From assembly GCA_022925895.1 (NCBI GenBank), contig JAKSYS010000218.1, positions 21,671 through 85,670 of the forward strand: DNA of 64,000 nucleotides, given 5' to 3'. This document shows, in pieces, positions 11,491 to 22,714 of this stretch. Under the pieces are notes generated by a model, which ran no database searches, was not told the DNA's origin, and saw nothing but the letters and a program-made list of their open reading frames with translations. Every line of letters begins with the position of its first letter. The first letter of the stretch is position 1. Source of the DNA: Fragilaria crotonensis. Its lineage: Eukaryota; Bacillariophyta; Fragilariophyceae; Fragilariales; Fragilariaceae. A program made the translations under genes and the position numbers.

Positions 11491-12519
11491 GTCTTGACAA
11501 GAAGGAGTTGGATGAAGTAGATCTTTGTGGTTTCACAAGTGGGGCCCTTTGGCTAGTACCTATGTGCGCTCCTGTGGCATAGTTTCTGCTCCGCATTTTT
11601 GGATGGAACTACATTAATCTAAGAGCTTTGAAATTCGAAACAGGATGTGTATCCTTCAACCGCAGGCTTAGTAAACAAGTGTCGTGCTTTGGCGACTTAG
11701 ATTGCACTTCATTCTGCACGCGCTTGCTGCAAGGAACAGAGCCAATCCTCTCTCACTAGTTGACGCCTCTACTCTCCACCGTACAAGAACTCGAGAACGC
11801 CTAGCACGATCAACTCGTGTGTTATTATTTCATATTGGAGCTTTTATTGACAGTATTTGTCATGTTATGTCTCATTGATAAGGCCATCCGCGAGATGCGA
11901 GGAGCATGGTACCATACTTTTGTAACGATTACCTGGCGAAGCACGCCTGCCATCCGCATTCATAGACACACGGCAAATAGTGTGTTTTGTACGGTGTGGA
12001 CGCCACTCCCTGGATGACACACAACACATGACACACTTTCACCATTAACGTCAGGATGAGACTTTCAAACGAGAATTCCCGTCATGACACACTTTCACCA
12101 TTTACGTCAGGATGAGACTTTCAAACGAGAATTCCCATGATAACAGCCGGCATGTGCACATCATACGCGTTCGCGTATGGTGTCTCGCATCTCGCATCTG
12201 CCGCATTGGAATGTGTATCAGGACTGTATTACCAGGTACCAGGTATAAGTACTGGAACACACTTGAACGGTGCTACTGGTGGTAGCACCGCAAAGACAAT
12301 ACTTGTACTTGGAGTCTATTCCCGTTGCTAAACTCTGGCCGACGACCGGTTTACGCCGGCTTCACCAATCATTTCCGCGTACTTGTGTTTTCGTATTTTC
12401 GTCGGATGTCGTACGTTGTGCACACGGAACTCCAGCTAGCCAACCCGGTGTCTGCGATTCCACGCTTTCACCATTGATCGAAACATCAGCATCATGCCGG
12501 TGTTATCGTTCGGACCAGA
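11491..12519. other. Intergenic, contains a two-copy tandem repeat
   Basis: No recognisable gene. The tandem repeat at 12027-12136 is the only clear structure. GTAC/GGTACC motifs cluster near 12230-12260. The stretch serves as upstream region of the RimM gene. Confidence 0.5.
12027..12136. repeat. Two-copy 56-bp tandem repeat
   Basis: A 54-bp block (12027-12080) beginning CATGACACACTTTCACCATT recurs at 12083-12136 with one substitution seen (TTAACG versus TTTACG). The near identity indicates a recent local duplication about 380 bp upstream of the RimM start codon. Confidence 0.9.
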
Positions 12520-13549
12520 ATGACTACAAAACTGGTTACTCTCTTGATACTTCTGCTCTCCGACATTGAAGCCTTCCTTCATCACAGTCGATCCATTTTT
12601 GCAACTAGTAATAATCGACGAGATGATTCTCAATTTATATTGCTTGAGCGTCGTGAGAAAAAGAACAAATATGGCGATTTCTCAATGACTGACAAGCTTA
12701 CTAAGGATCCCATGGACGCAATGATTGAGGCTGCATACGAAAAGAATCGACAGTTGGCATTGGATTTGAAAAAGCAAAAGGACCAATCTGCTGTGGAACC
12801 AGAAGTCGTCCCCGTTGACTTGGACCGCAAGAGAGTCCGCAACGAAATTTTATTTCCCGACAATCGCGACATTGACCCGTACGATCCCACAACATACGGC
12901 TTTATTGAATTAGGAACACTGTTGGGTGCACACGGGGTTAAGGGAGAAGTCAAACTCGTGGCCGTGACAGATTTTGCGGAACGACTCTGTCAGCCGGGAT
13001 TGCGACATTTGAAAATGCCAAATCGAAGGTCGCCGAGGAGAATACAGCTCTTGGAGGGCCGTCACCGCCAGGGTGATGAGTATTTAGTACGATTCGAAGG
13101 CGTCGGTGACCGAGACGCTGCTAACAAAATGAGGGATTCGTATTGTATGCAGAAAGAAAGACCAAAGACCTTGGCGAGGACGAGTATATTGTGACGGACT
13201 TGGTCGGATTGGATATCTTTATGGAGAACGGATACAAGAACGACAATGATGAAGATCAAGGTGGCAAGTTCGTCGGCACAGTCAACGGGTAGTCCTGGCC
13301 GAAGAAATGAGCTCCATAGCCGGGTTGGGTCAAGATTTGTTAGAAATCTTGCTGCCTCGGGGACCAGGTGCGACAGCCTCCTGGAAGGATGAGTTAGTCC
13401 TGATACCGTTTGTACCTCAGCTTGTGCCTCGGGTAGATATTGCCAACCGATCTGTGTTCATATCGCCACCATTTGGACTATTGGATCTCACGTACGTTCG
13501 AGAGGAGAAAGTTCGTATCAAAGGATTTCTTCCACCAGGAAGAGAATGA
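12520..13549 (+). CDS. rimM: Plastid-type ribosome maturation factor RimM
   Basis: RimM assists 16S rRNA processing and small-subunit assembly by binding protein S19. The ATG at 12520 begins a hydrophobic signal segment ending IEAF-LHH, an ASAF-like plastid import motif, followed by a transit-like stretch. The RimM N-domain starts near 12900 (LGTLLGAHGVKGEVKLVAVT) and continues to RDAANKM at 13128. The frame then breaks, but restoring one G at the G-run near 13131 gives GFVLYAERK and the PRC-barrel-like C-domain. Restoring a second G near 13289 (NGVVLAEEM) gives the rest to the stop at 13549. Both breaks are in G runs, so I infer consensus errors and an intact gene of about 340 codons. Confidence 0.85.
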
Positions 13550-14410
13550 TGAGCCCTTATTGTAGACTGTACGACGTATACTAACTACCCTGCTCATTCA
13601 TTCGACTAGCAGTAGCAACTGTAACTGGCTTCACAATTCTGGAGTACTGGAATACTACAGTACTACTCCGAGTTGAATGTTTTGCAAGATTAAAACAGTG
13701 CCTCAATTGGGGTCTCAGGTCTCACGCGTCGTGGAAGCAGTCGTTGTTCGTCGCAATCTCGTCGCACTGTATACGTGCATATATGCGTTTCTCAGTACAA
13801 GTTTAAGTACTCCGTACACAGTGTGCAATGCAATCCCATCTAAAAGTTTCAAGCAACCCACGTCTGCGTTGTCCCGCGCAGTCGTGCGCCATGTTTTCGC
13901 GAGTAGGCGCACCACCAGCCTAACCCGTCGTCATCATTACCAGTCGGAGTAGGTCTCCTACATGTATCTTTATATGAACAAAAATCTTCATTCAATTATT
14001 CGTGGCGTGGATATCCAAAGTTAGTATTCAACGGTCCATGTCTCCTCCACCGGCCCTCCCCCACTTGATTTCAAGCGCTGCCTGGTAGGTCGTACATGTA
14101 TATCATACATGAATGCTGCGAGTACAAGTACCAGGTCCCCATACAACAACACACATCATCACCAAAGCCATCCTTGCTGCTTGCAGTTACACCCGTTGTT
14201 ACACAGTCCATACTCTAGCAGATAGATTGCAGCGACAATCCTCCTTGTTCGTCTTTGCCCTTCGTGAACGAGCTAGCGGCAATTCACAGCGGAAGAAAAG
14301 AAGAAGTGCCGACTGAAGACACAGCGAGTTTCAGGTTTCCGTCGTTGTTGCCATATATTTCCCTCTTTGGCCGACAGCGTTCCAGCTCTACTCTGCAGGA
14401 AACGGACCTC
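13550..14410. other. Intergenic, GTAC-type motifs
   Basis: Short frames such as 13677-13952 have no recognisable domain. CTGGAGTACTGG and ACAGTACTACTCC motifs occur at about 13641-13672. A GTAC-rich patch follows near 14095-14140. Otherwise nothing is seen. Confidence 0.5.
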
Positions 14411-16347
14411 ATGATTCATAAACGCGCCTTTGCCAACACCATGTGCCTTCGTCCACTTAGAGCTATGGTTGTGGCAGTGGCGATCTGTGTGCTGCTACTT
14501 CCAGGAGGCTATGCACAGAGTAACACGAGAAACCCTTCAGCCAACCCTGCATCACAGCAGAGTCCAATCACAGATCAGCCAGTGGGTCCCCCAATCGCCC
14601 CTGTTCCTGACACCCCAGAACCAACGGTGCAACCAATTCCGATCTCCCCCCTTTCCATACCTCCATTTGTCATTCCAACCCTAACATCCCAAGCCCCCGT
14701 CACAGTACCGCCATCTGCGGCTCCCGTATCAGCTATGCCGGTTTCCGAGCCTCCTTTTTCGGCTTCTCCAGTAACTCCTGATCCAACAAGTGGTGCCCCG
14801 GTCTCTCCTGAACCGACAAGTGGTGCCCCGGTCTCTCCTGAACCGACGAGTGGTGCCCCGGTCACTCCAGAACCCACAAGTGGAGCGCCAGTGACGGAAC
14901 CTCCGACCACTGCTGCGCCTACCACAGAACCACCCACCACAGAACCTCCCACCACAGAACTCCCTACCACTGGCTCTCCGACCATTGCGCCGTCAGTGTT
15001 GCCTGTGACGGATCAGCCAACGAAAAAGCCAACCACCGAAAAGCCAACCACCGAAAAGCCAACCGGGTCTCGGACCGACGAGCCCTCCAACTCTGAGCCA
15101 ACAAAGTCTCCCACCCCTGCTCCGTCCAGGGCTCCAAGACCAACAACACCTGCTGAACCGCTGAACGGTGTGACTATGGTTTTGGTAGGCATCACAGCGT
15201 TGAATGCCGACTCCATTGCGGCATGGGAGAAAACAACAACTGAGTACATTGAGTCGTTCTACGACGATGTTTCCAACGCAAGGGACGTGGGTGCTAGCAA
15301 CGTGGTCACTACCATTTCATTGACGAATCAGGCTACTGTGACCAGGCGACTCCTTTGGGGACGTTCCTTGCAATCCAGCGGCGGCCAGGTGCAGCTAACG
15401 TACAATCAAGAGCTGTCGTTTACTGCGCAAAATGACAAGGTGACGTCGGCTGATGTGGCGGCTGGGCCGTTTGATACGAGTAGTCGACGGACCGAATATG
15501 TCGTCACGTTGAGGAATTCGGGTGATGAGGGCTTGTCGAAAGTAGTTAGCGCAGAAGAAGTGGTCGTTCCAGAAACGAAGAGCACAAGCAGCAGTGGACT
15601 TTCAACTGGCGCAATAGCTGGGATTGCTGTGGGAGGCGCCATCGTTCTCATGCTCCTCATGTGGGCCATTTCCAAGTGGGTGCTATATCGATCGAATAAG
15701 CTCAGTGGGTACATTGGTGATGTTGAAGATGCGCCACCGACATCTATCAAGACTGGACCAGATGATGTGAGCACCATGGATGGTTATTCCAAAGTTCGGT
15801 CCTCACGCGAGTCATTGGCAGGATACGGAGACCAAAGGTAAGCGACCGCGGGCCAACGAATCGACGTTTAGTATTGGTAAACCTGTTTCTAACTTTCTCC
15901 CTCTCTAGCGTTGCGACTGTTGACTATGATTACTCCAAGGCATATGGAGGAGGAGCCGACCATTCCGTGTCATCTGCGGGAGGAACTTTTGGTTCAAACC
16001 CCAACGCATTCGGCGCCAACCAAGGTGTTTTGGCGGCGGGAGCTTATCCCGACGATGGTTCTTACGAAGCGCCAGATGCTAATGTGCGCGAGGCTCATTG
16101 ACATTTATGCTCCGGCTGGAAAACTGGGTGTGGTGATTGATACGCCCGATGACGGTGCTCCTGTTGTTCATGCCATCAAGGACAGCTCTGTCATCGCGGA
16201 CAAACTCAAGTAGGCGATAAGCTTGTAGCTGTCGATGATGAGGATGTGAGAACGATGACAGCGATCAAGGTTTCAAAACTGATCAGTAGGAAGAGTGGAA
16301 ACCCCACAAGGAAACTGAGTGTTATTCGTTCAACGGTGGTCGAGTAA
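14411..16347 (+). CDS. Thr/Pro-rich single-pass membrane protein with C-terminal PDZ-like segment
   Basis: I choose the ATG at 14411 because it leads into a signal peptide (hydrophobic stretch VVAVAICVLLLP, likely cut after GYAQ); the longer frame from 14255 lacks such logic. The ectodomain is Pro/Thr/Ser-rich, with four 10-residue repeats TSGAPVSPEP (30-bp units, about 14788-14905) and TTEPP/TTEKP runs. A folded ~130-residue region follows (15160-15560). A transmembrane helix is at about 15605-15690, followed by a cytoplasmic tail. A short intron sits near 15838-15908. The tail in exon 2 ends with a PDZ-like fold: YAPAGKLGVVIDTPDDGAPV, KDSSVIADKL, VGDKLVAVDDEDV. Two one-base shifts, near 16098 and 16211, must be corrected to reach the stop at 16347. 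It may be a cell-wall or adhesion protein tethered to a cytoplasmic scaffold; that is inference. Confidence 0.7.
14788..14905 (+). repeat. 30-bp coding minisatellite (TSGAPVSPEP units)
   Basis: Four tandem 30-bp units within the Thr/Pro-rich ectodomain. The first three are nearly identical; the fourth carries synonymous changes. Copy number is likely to vary between strains. Confidence 0.85.
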
Positions 16348-18371
16348 ATGACGCTAATTCGATGTGACGTTAACGTGATGGCCTAGTACTGTAGTAGTGG
16401 TGAACTAAACGTATTTGCGAAATAATCTGTGAAAAGTTTTACTGAACAGTCTAATCTTCCGAATTACCTCGAGAGCGGAGGTATAGGTTATCTTGCACTG
16501 TGTAATGCGTACGTTTGAGAAAAACAACAGCTGCGACATGCGAGAGCTTCGAGGACTCGTCGGTCTGGAGGTGCAATAGTGTCAGGATGTGTGTTCTAAA
16601 CTAGAATCGTATTTGGGCATAGCACTCATCCCCAACACATCGGCAACTCCTAGATGATGTTGTTGTACGATGAATGTGGTTGACACAGTTATATTAGCGT
16701 TGTCGTCCGTTCGTGAGATGGCAAAGCTGGCAATCTGTCATTCTGCGTAAATCTCTAGCTTAATGAGGTAGAATAGGAGAGTTGCTTGTGCGTTCTAAGC
16801 TCGCATCCCTGGATTTATGAATATGATGAATGCATTTCGAGATCTTCATCCTGATTCAATTGTTGTTGTCATGTCCGCGCGAATGTTGTAAAATGTGAAT
16901 GCGTCATCACGCCTTGGCTTTCCCAGATCCCTTTCTCACCACGCGTCATCAGTGTTGCGTGTGTATTGTGTGTCGTTCAAGCAGTCTTTCGCGAGAAATC
17001 GACGTAGTCCATGGACTCGAGTAAGGGGATCGTATCCGGATCGAAACTGAGTCTCGATGATTTCTTCCTGTGGAGTTGCAATGCTGCCTTGTTGTTTTTA
17101 CTTGACAAATCCTTGTTATTGTTGTTGCTTTTCCTTGATGAGGGGTAGATCAATGTTTTCCCACACCGCAGTAATCCCAGGCGTGGCCCACATTGTCGTG
17201 GGGGATGGTCTGTCAAATCATGCGGTGAAGGGAAGCTTCCTTTAGGTCTCTGTACGGGGAAGGCTCCCGTCTTTGCATTGTTCACCATGGCGGAATTGTC
17301 TACTACAACAAGAGATAAAAAGAGCGATGAATAGGTAGTTCAGGCTGACACCGAATGTCTTCCTCTTCCAAGTTGCACTCGAGGAACAAATTCCCGAAAC
17401 TCGATTTATTTCGCCGAATAGGACGGCCAACTCGAGATTGGAGATGGGACTCATCCCACGTGACCTTTCGAACGCAAAACATGTGCAAACTGCACCGAAC
17501 AGCAATTTGTTGACGTGCGTTTTGTCGTTTGTATGTGCATGTACGTATAATAGAATACTACCTTGTAGTACTACTCGAAAGTCGAACGTGCCAAGTGCCA
17601 AGTGCCGAGCCAGAAAAATCATACACAACCCCGTAGTACGAGTCAATGTTCGGCGAACCCTCATCTGCTCATCTGATCCACCAATTAGGTGATGTCGTAT
17701 ATCTCTGTCCGCATGAAACAATTTGACCATTGAAATGCGAGGGAAAGTAGATGTTGTTCCCGCAAAAATCAAATTCACGAAGGAGATCGGAGTTGACGAA
17801 AAGAGTTCCAACTTCCAACTCCGTGATGTAGATTTGTGGTACAGTGCTGGCGCCAGTACTAAAGTGCTCTATCGAGGATCGAGTGTGCACAAACGCTATG
17901 AAATCGCAACGATGCCCGATGCATTGGTGTCAGAAGTTTGAAATCTGTTTTTCTCGACACGAGTTTGTCATCTACCAGGTACTGGAGTAAGTGACCAAAT
18001 AAGGCAGAGCTAATGTTTTCCAAACCCTGCGCTGGCGGGCTAATACCGGGCGGCTGTAAGGTGCAACCCCAAGCACCTCGATGCGCTCATGATACCAATA
18101 TCTCTTAGTTTGTGGTTATTGTGGTAGACTAAGTATCGCTGTTGTGCTCTCGTACTTAAGTGGCTTACTTCGCTCTAGGATGTGTTTTGACGACATCGAA
18201 ACCAAACTAGGTCTTTCAAACGAACAAGAGTGTCCAGTACTCACGACGATGATTTGCCACAGCTCTTTAGTTGCCACCTATTGAGTACTCGGAGTACATA
18301 GCATTCTGACTATCCAGGTCTGGCAAATGAACAGCGGTACACTTCGTCAAACTCAGTTCACTTCTGGACAG
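16348..18371. other. 2-kb stretch without a recognised gene
   Basis: Two candidate frames exist: minus 16977-17288 (103 codons, polar, with an Asn run) and plus 17723-17941 (72 codons). Neither has a known domain, and overlapping frames on the other strand are as long. Given the indel rate elsewhere, a frameshifted gene could be hidden here. The right part (18000-18360) is the 3' flank of the PITH gene. Confidence 0.4.
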
Positions 18372-19016
18372 CTAATCGACGAAATGGGTACCTCGCTCTC
18401 CATCAGGAACTTCATGATCAGACGGCATCCCTTGACTCTCATACACTGTATCCACAGCCATTCGTTTCATCTTGGTTCCTTTTCCCTTGAGTCCCACGAA
18501 CGTTATCTCAGTCGGTTGTTCCCCAGTCTCATCGTAGTTGTCTTGTACAAAAATCGTGATGCTGCTAATGTTCTGAAATCTCCCAGCGGGCCGGCAGGGA
18601 TAGTCGATCGATCCTTCTGCAAAGTGGTATGGCGGTAACAATTCCAATTCCATCTGCGGAGGCATTTCTCGTGCTGTCTCAAAATCCAAATCATCACGAT
18701 TGGTAAAGATGCGAATGCGTCGCGGCGGGGCTGTCAATTCGGATGTCGTGACGGAACGAATCGATATTGATTGAATCGTCACAGACTCGGTAAATGGAAT
18801 GAACAAAAGCAATTCGGGATCGTCTTCTGGTGAAGTGAGCGAAGGCGTGTCAGTGAGACGTTCTTCGTGGAGTTTGAGCACGGATCTTCCTGCGTTCTCG
18901 ACTTCCTCATTCAAGCAGAACATTTTGAGGAAGTCGATTAGAGGCCTAAGAGACAAACCAAGCTCGTCTCCTTGCTCATGGTCGTGCGAATGTCCGCTGC
19001 ATTCCGGTGGATTCAT
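18372..19016 (-). CDS. PITH-domain protein (PITHD1-like)
   Basis: A 214-residue protein, close to the ~210 of animal PITHD1. I place the start at the ATG at 19016 (MNPPECSGHSHDHEQGDE), because upstream in-frame codons lack an ATG. The His-rich N-terminus HSHDHEQGDE and SLRPLIDFLKM match the family start. The PITH beta-sandwich runs from about residue 60 to 195: LLLFIPFTESVTIQSISIRS, RIRIFTNRDDLDFETA, PAGRFQNISSITIFV and EITFVGLKGKGTKMKR. The domain occurs C-terminal to thioredoxin in TXNL1, which docks on the proteasome; here no thioredoxin domain is present. No intron or frameshift is seen. Confidence 0.9.
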   Translation of the reverse strand: MNPPECSGHSHDHEQGDELGLSLRPLIDFLKMFCLNEEVENAGRSVLKLHEERLTDTPSLTSPEDDPELLLFIPFTESVTIQSISIRSVTTSELTAPPRRIRIFTNRDDLDFETAREMPPQMELELLPPYHFAEGSIDYPCRPAGRFQNISSITIFVQDNYDETGEQPTEITFVGLKGKGTKMKRMAVDTVYESQGMPSDHEVPDGERGTHFVD

Positions 19017-20594
19017 GGCTGATATCAGGTTTTTCGGCAAGTATTTCTTGATTTTCACCTTTTGGGACCGATGCGAAATGCGATCCGAATCCAGCACATA
19101 CTGTGTCACATCGTCAGCTTCGTCGAAACTCGTCAAATGAGGGACCTGCTTGTAGTACCAGGTACGTATACCGTATACCAGTTACTGTACTGGTACCTAG
19201 CGCAAGACTCCGAGTACGAATACTGTAGTTGTCCTAGTAGCACCGTCAACTGGATACTGGAATGTTCATCATGATACTACTAGCCGCACTGAGGGCATAC
19301 AATACGACCTTTCGAAGTAGAACAGAGACAAGAGCACAACACATCTGAGTGGTAACTGGAAATGCATCATGAAGCCTCATGTCTTATGTACAGTTTCCAC
19401 TGAAAAGAAGACTCAGCAGCTGCCACAATGCATTTGATTCTGGCACTCATCTAGTTCTGACAATTATGCGAGAAAAATGGTGAAGTGCAACTGGTACAAC
19501 AGTCCCAGCCAAGATGCCAGAGACTGGAATCATCATAATGAAAGCGCCTTTTGGTTACAACACTCCTCCATCGTTTTGACCATTTCACTGACTGCCTAAT
19601 GCTCTGCAGATTCAATCCCGAGTCAGCAGTCAGGCAGCATTGGTGATGTTACAACTAACGGAGTCAGCATCACACCCTCCAGATCAGCAATGTTTTACAA
19701 ACATGCCATCATTCATAATCATCAAAAATGTGGGCTCAGTGGCATCTTTGGAAAGGACTGGGCACAACCACAAGAACTTACAAACACAGCACCTACTGTA
19801 AGAGGTGAAACACTTCTCTGAATTCTATTTTGAGTCAAGACGATTTGTGTAGTTCGTCACCAAGTACTATGAAAGCAGCTTGCTGTTTGGTCATTGTTCT
19901 ACGCACACCATTTCTTGGTGTGTGAGATTGAATGTCCATTTTCTAGATTTTTGATTGAAAAATGAGGTCTGCTGGTTTTGGGGAATGGGTTGCACAAGGT
20001 ATGCTGCAGCAGGGCAGCATGATTTGATGTGATGTTGCTTGACACTGTGAACACCTGTCTTCCATAAAGTGAATGGAGAGCTCAAGTTTGTCATATAAAG
20101 GAAAAAATGGATCACAAATTGTAATGGCCCTGATGTTGTTGACATTATGGAATGTGTGTCATGCATGATTTGCCAAGGATACTTTGACATTCGTAATCTA
20201 CCGGTGAGTGCGTGTCTTCATTGATGCCACACAGTATGGCTGATAGGAGTACCAGAGTTTCAGCGTGACATGCGAAGGTGGGCCTTGATGGAGACGGGTT
20301 GTGACATTATCCATCATGGTGATGTCATGATTCAGAATCCTACCCGAGGCTAATTACGATTTTGCACCTGTGAACACTTGTCTTCCATAATGAAAGTCCC
20401 ACAATAAGTGCCTTGATCCTGGAGTCGTGCTTCTGTGATGACTTGCGCACTATTTTTGATTTTGCGTGCAGAGCACGGAGAATGGTACCAGGTGCTGTAT
20501 CTCGTATCACTCAGGTACTCGTCCTACACATCGACCTGTACAATTTTGTTCACATGTACGCCCGAGTTGAGAACATCAACGAAACCATTCAGCC
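19017..20594. other. Intergenic with GTAC island, no gene seen
   Basis: A dense GTAC/GGTACC/CAGTTACTGTACTGG patch lies at 19150-19265 just upstream of the PITH gene. Two short similar phrases (GTGAACACxTGTCTTCCATAA) occur near 20047 and 20366. A minus frame at 19891-20190 has no recognisable domain. Confidence 0.5.
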
Positions 20595-22030
20595 ATGGGA
20601 AATGCACCGGTCAAGATCGGCATCCGCTTGGAACAGAACGTTGTCGAAGCTGGCAATGTTTTAAAGGGTCAGGTTTATTTGTCAATCAGGAGTCGAGAGC
20701 AGCTGGCTCAAGGGATTCATCTCGTATTGACAGGAATAAGAAGTCTTTGATTTTCAAAACCAAAACGGAACAAAATCGAGAAACTCGCGACAAGTTCACG
20801 ACCTCATCGACGTTCCTTAACATGGATGTCCCTCTGAAGATCTTTCCAAAGGGCAGTTCCACCCGGACAATACGAATATCCCTTCGAATGGCCGCTCCCT
20901 GACAACATACCTTCGAGCATGGACTGTCAACAGGGTGACTCAAGCTGCGCGATTGAGTATCAGCTGACAGCATATCTGTGCAATAGCAGGTCTATCAACG
21001 TTCTTCCTGATTTTTCTTCGAAAGTTACCATCAGTGTTCTTGGATTCTCGACTGGTCAATCTCATGGCGTTCAAGTGGATTTGGAGGAATACAGAATCAA
21101 GTCGTGTTGCGCAGACCGAGGAACTATCGCAATGGGATGGGATGCTGACACCACAGTGGCAGCCCCGAAAGGAGTCATCAACGTCGGTATAATCGGGAAA
21201 AACGATTCGATCGTAGACACGCAATTTTTGAGCGTCCGATTGATGGAGACTGTAACTTGGTCGGTTCACGGACACACCGAGAAGCGTGAACGGAAGATTG
21301 CTTCGTCCGAGATTTATGTGACCGAAAATGCTCTTTGGAAGCCACTCGTCCAGCTTCCACCCAGACGAGAACGTTTCCGAAACCACTACGATGCTATGGG
21401 TGGAGATATTGGCGCTGACGTCTTTGAGAACCGATGTGTCGCACGACTTGAGCTTGCCCAAGACGCCAGAGATTCATATCTTGGTAATCTTGTTAGTGTC
21501 CGTCACTCCTTAATTGTAACTGCTGTGACACCTGGTGGCTGTTGTGTCACTTCTCCGGAGTCATCTGTGTTGGTCACTGTCCAACGTCGCATGCCTAACA
21601 GAGCGATGCAAACTGTTGCCTCTACCTGTCCCCAACCGTCGGCGCCGCCATTTGAAGATGAATTTGCTATTCCATCGGCAGACACGATCATGGGCCTTAC
21701 GCCAACCTACCAAGATCCCCCATGGCGATTGCTGAGATCTTGCCAGAAGACTGGGCGCCACAAGAAGCGCCTGTGGTGACCATCCCTGCCAGCTCAGTTT
21801 ACGTGCAGAGTGCAGCCTCCGCAGACGCAACGAGTTTGGCATTCGGCACGATTCCATCCGCTCCCCAGGAGCTTGCTGAAGAGGCTCATCAGATAGCAAG
21901 AAATCTTGAAGAACTTCAATCTACGTTGACTGCCTCAAGTCTCCACGGCAACTCTGGAACAGATGTTACAAAATCCTATCATGGTATCGACGATACAAAA
22001 TCTTTCACCACACGTTCGTCGAGACCTTGA
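20595..22030 (+). CDS. Arrestin-like protein 1 (frameshifted)
   Basis: Arrestin-fold adaptors couple membrane cargo to ubiquitin ligases or endocytic machinery. The ATG at 20595 starts MGNAPVKIGIRLEQNVVEAG, then LKGQVYLSI, typical of an arrestin N-domain first strand and loop. One-base shifts between 20735 and 20910 interrupt the reading, but successive frames give the conserved FPKG..., YPFEWPLPDNIPSS and GDSSCAIEYQLTAYL segments. From 20919 a single frame runs to 21716 through the C-terminal arrestin sandwich (DADTTVAAPKGVINVGIIG; RDSYLGNLVSVRHSL; SSVLVTVQRR). A run of five C at 21715 shifts the frame to a Ser/Ala-rich tail ending at 22030. A further plausible helical C-terminus (ERELDATEYAELRAAL) lies at 22200-22272 in another frame. 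Confidence 0.75.
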
Positions 22031-22714
22031 AATCGTGCAGCCGCCAGGATAATGACTACGCCCCAAACGCTCGCATATTGGCGTCGTCGATGGTGCCTCA
22101 ATTTTATTGTCGACACATGCTGGCTTGTCTATGGAGTCTTTCGCCTTCGGTTCGATTTCGCGTTCTCAGAGAGGTGGCACCGCTGGCTTCCGACATGGAT
22201 GCCCAGCGAGAGTCGTTGGAGCGAGAGTTGGATGCTACCGAATACGCTGAATTACGAGCTGCCTTGGCATGAGACGCCACTGCGACATGAGACGCCACTG
22301 CGAAATACTAATGTGCCGAGGTCATTAGTAGTGCATGTTCTGTATACTACGTTGTCGTTTCTTGCGATTTCGTGCTCTCATCTTTTGATGCCAGAATGGT
22401 TCCTTGCTATTATTTGTATGGATTCAGACAGTAGTTACTGGATGTTTGCTTATCTTTGCGGGTGATAAAGTTCGTCAGATCATAATCGTTGTTCAAAAGA
22501 GAAAGGACAGAACCATGAAACTGCCAACGTTGTCATGGAACGGAATTCGGTGCAGTCTGTGCGCTGCGTGGGTAACAAATCTTGAAATGAATATCACACG
22601 ATCCGGAACGTGCAGTTGGGTTCAAGATGGAAGCATTGGTGCCCTACAACGGAAAATCTAGGTTTGAAAAGTCACTTTTGGTCGAACACATCGCATTTCA
22701 CACTTTTCCTCATC

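Noticed and set aside
14575-14985. Gly/Val-rich minus-strand frame opposite the Thr/Pro protein
   Set aside because: It mirrors the repeat-rich plus-strand gene, which has a signal peptide, transmembrane helix and downstream exon.
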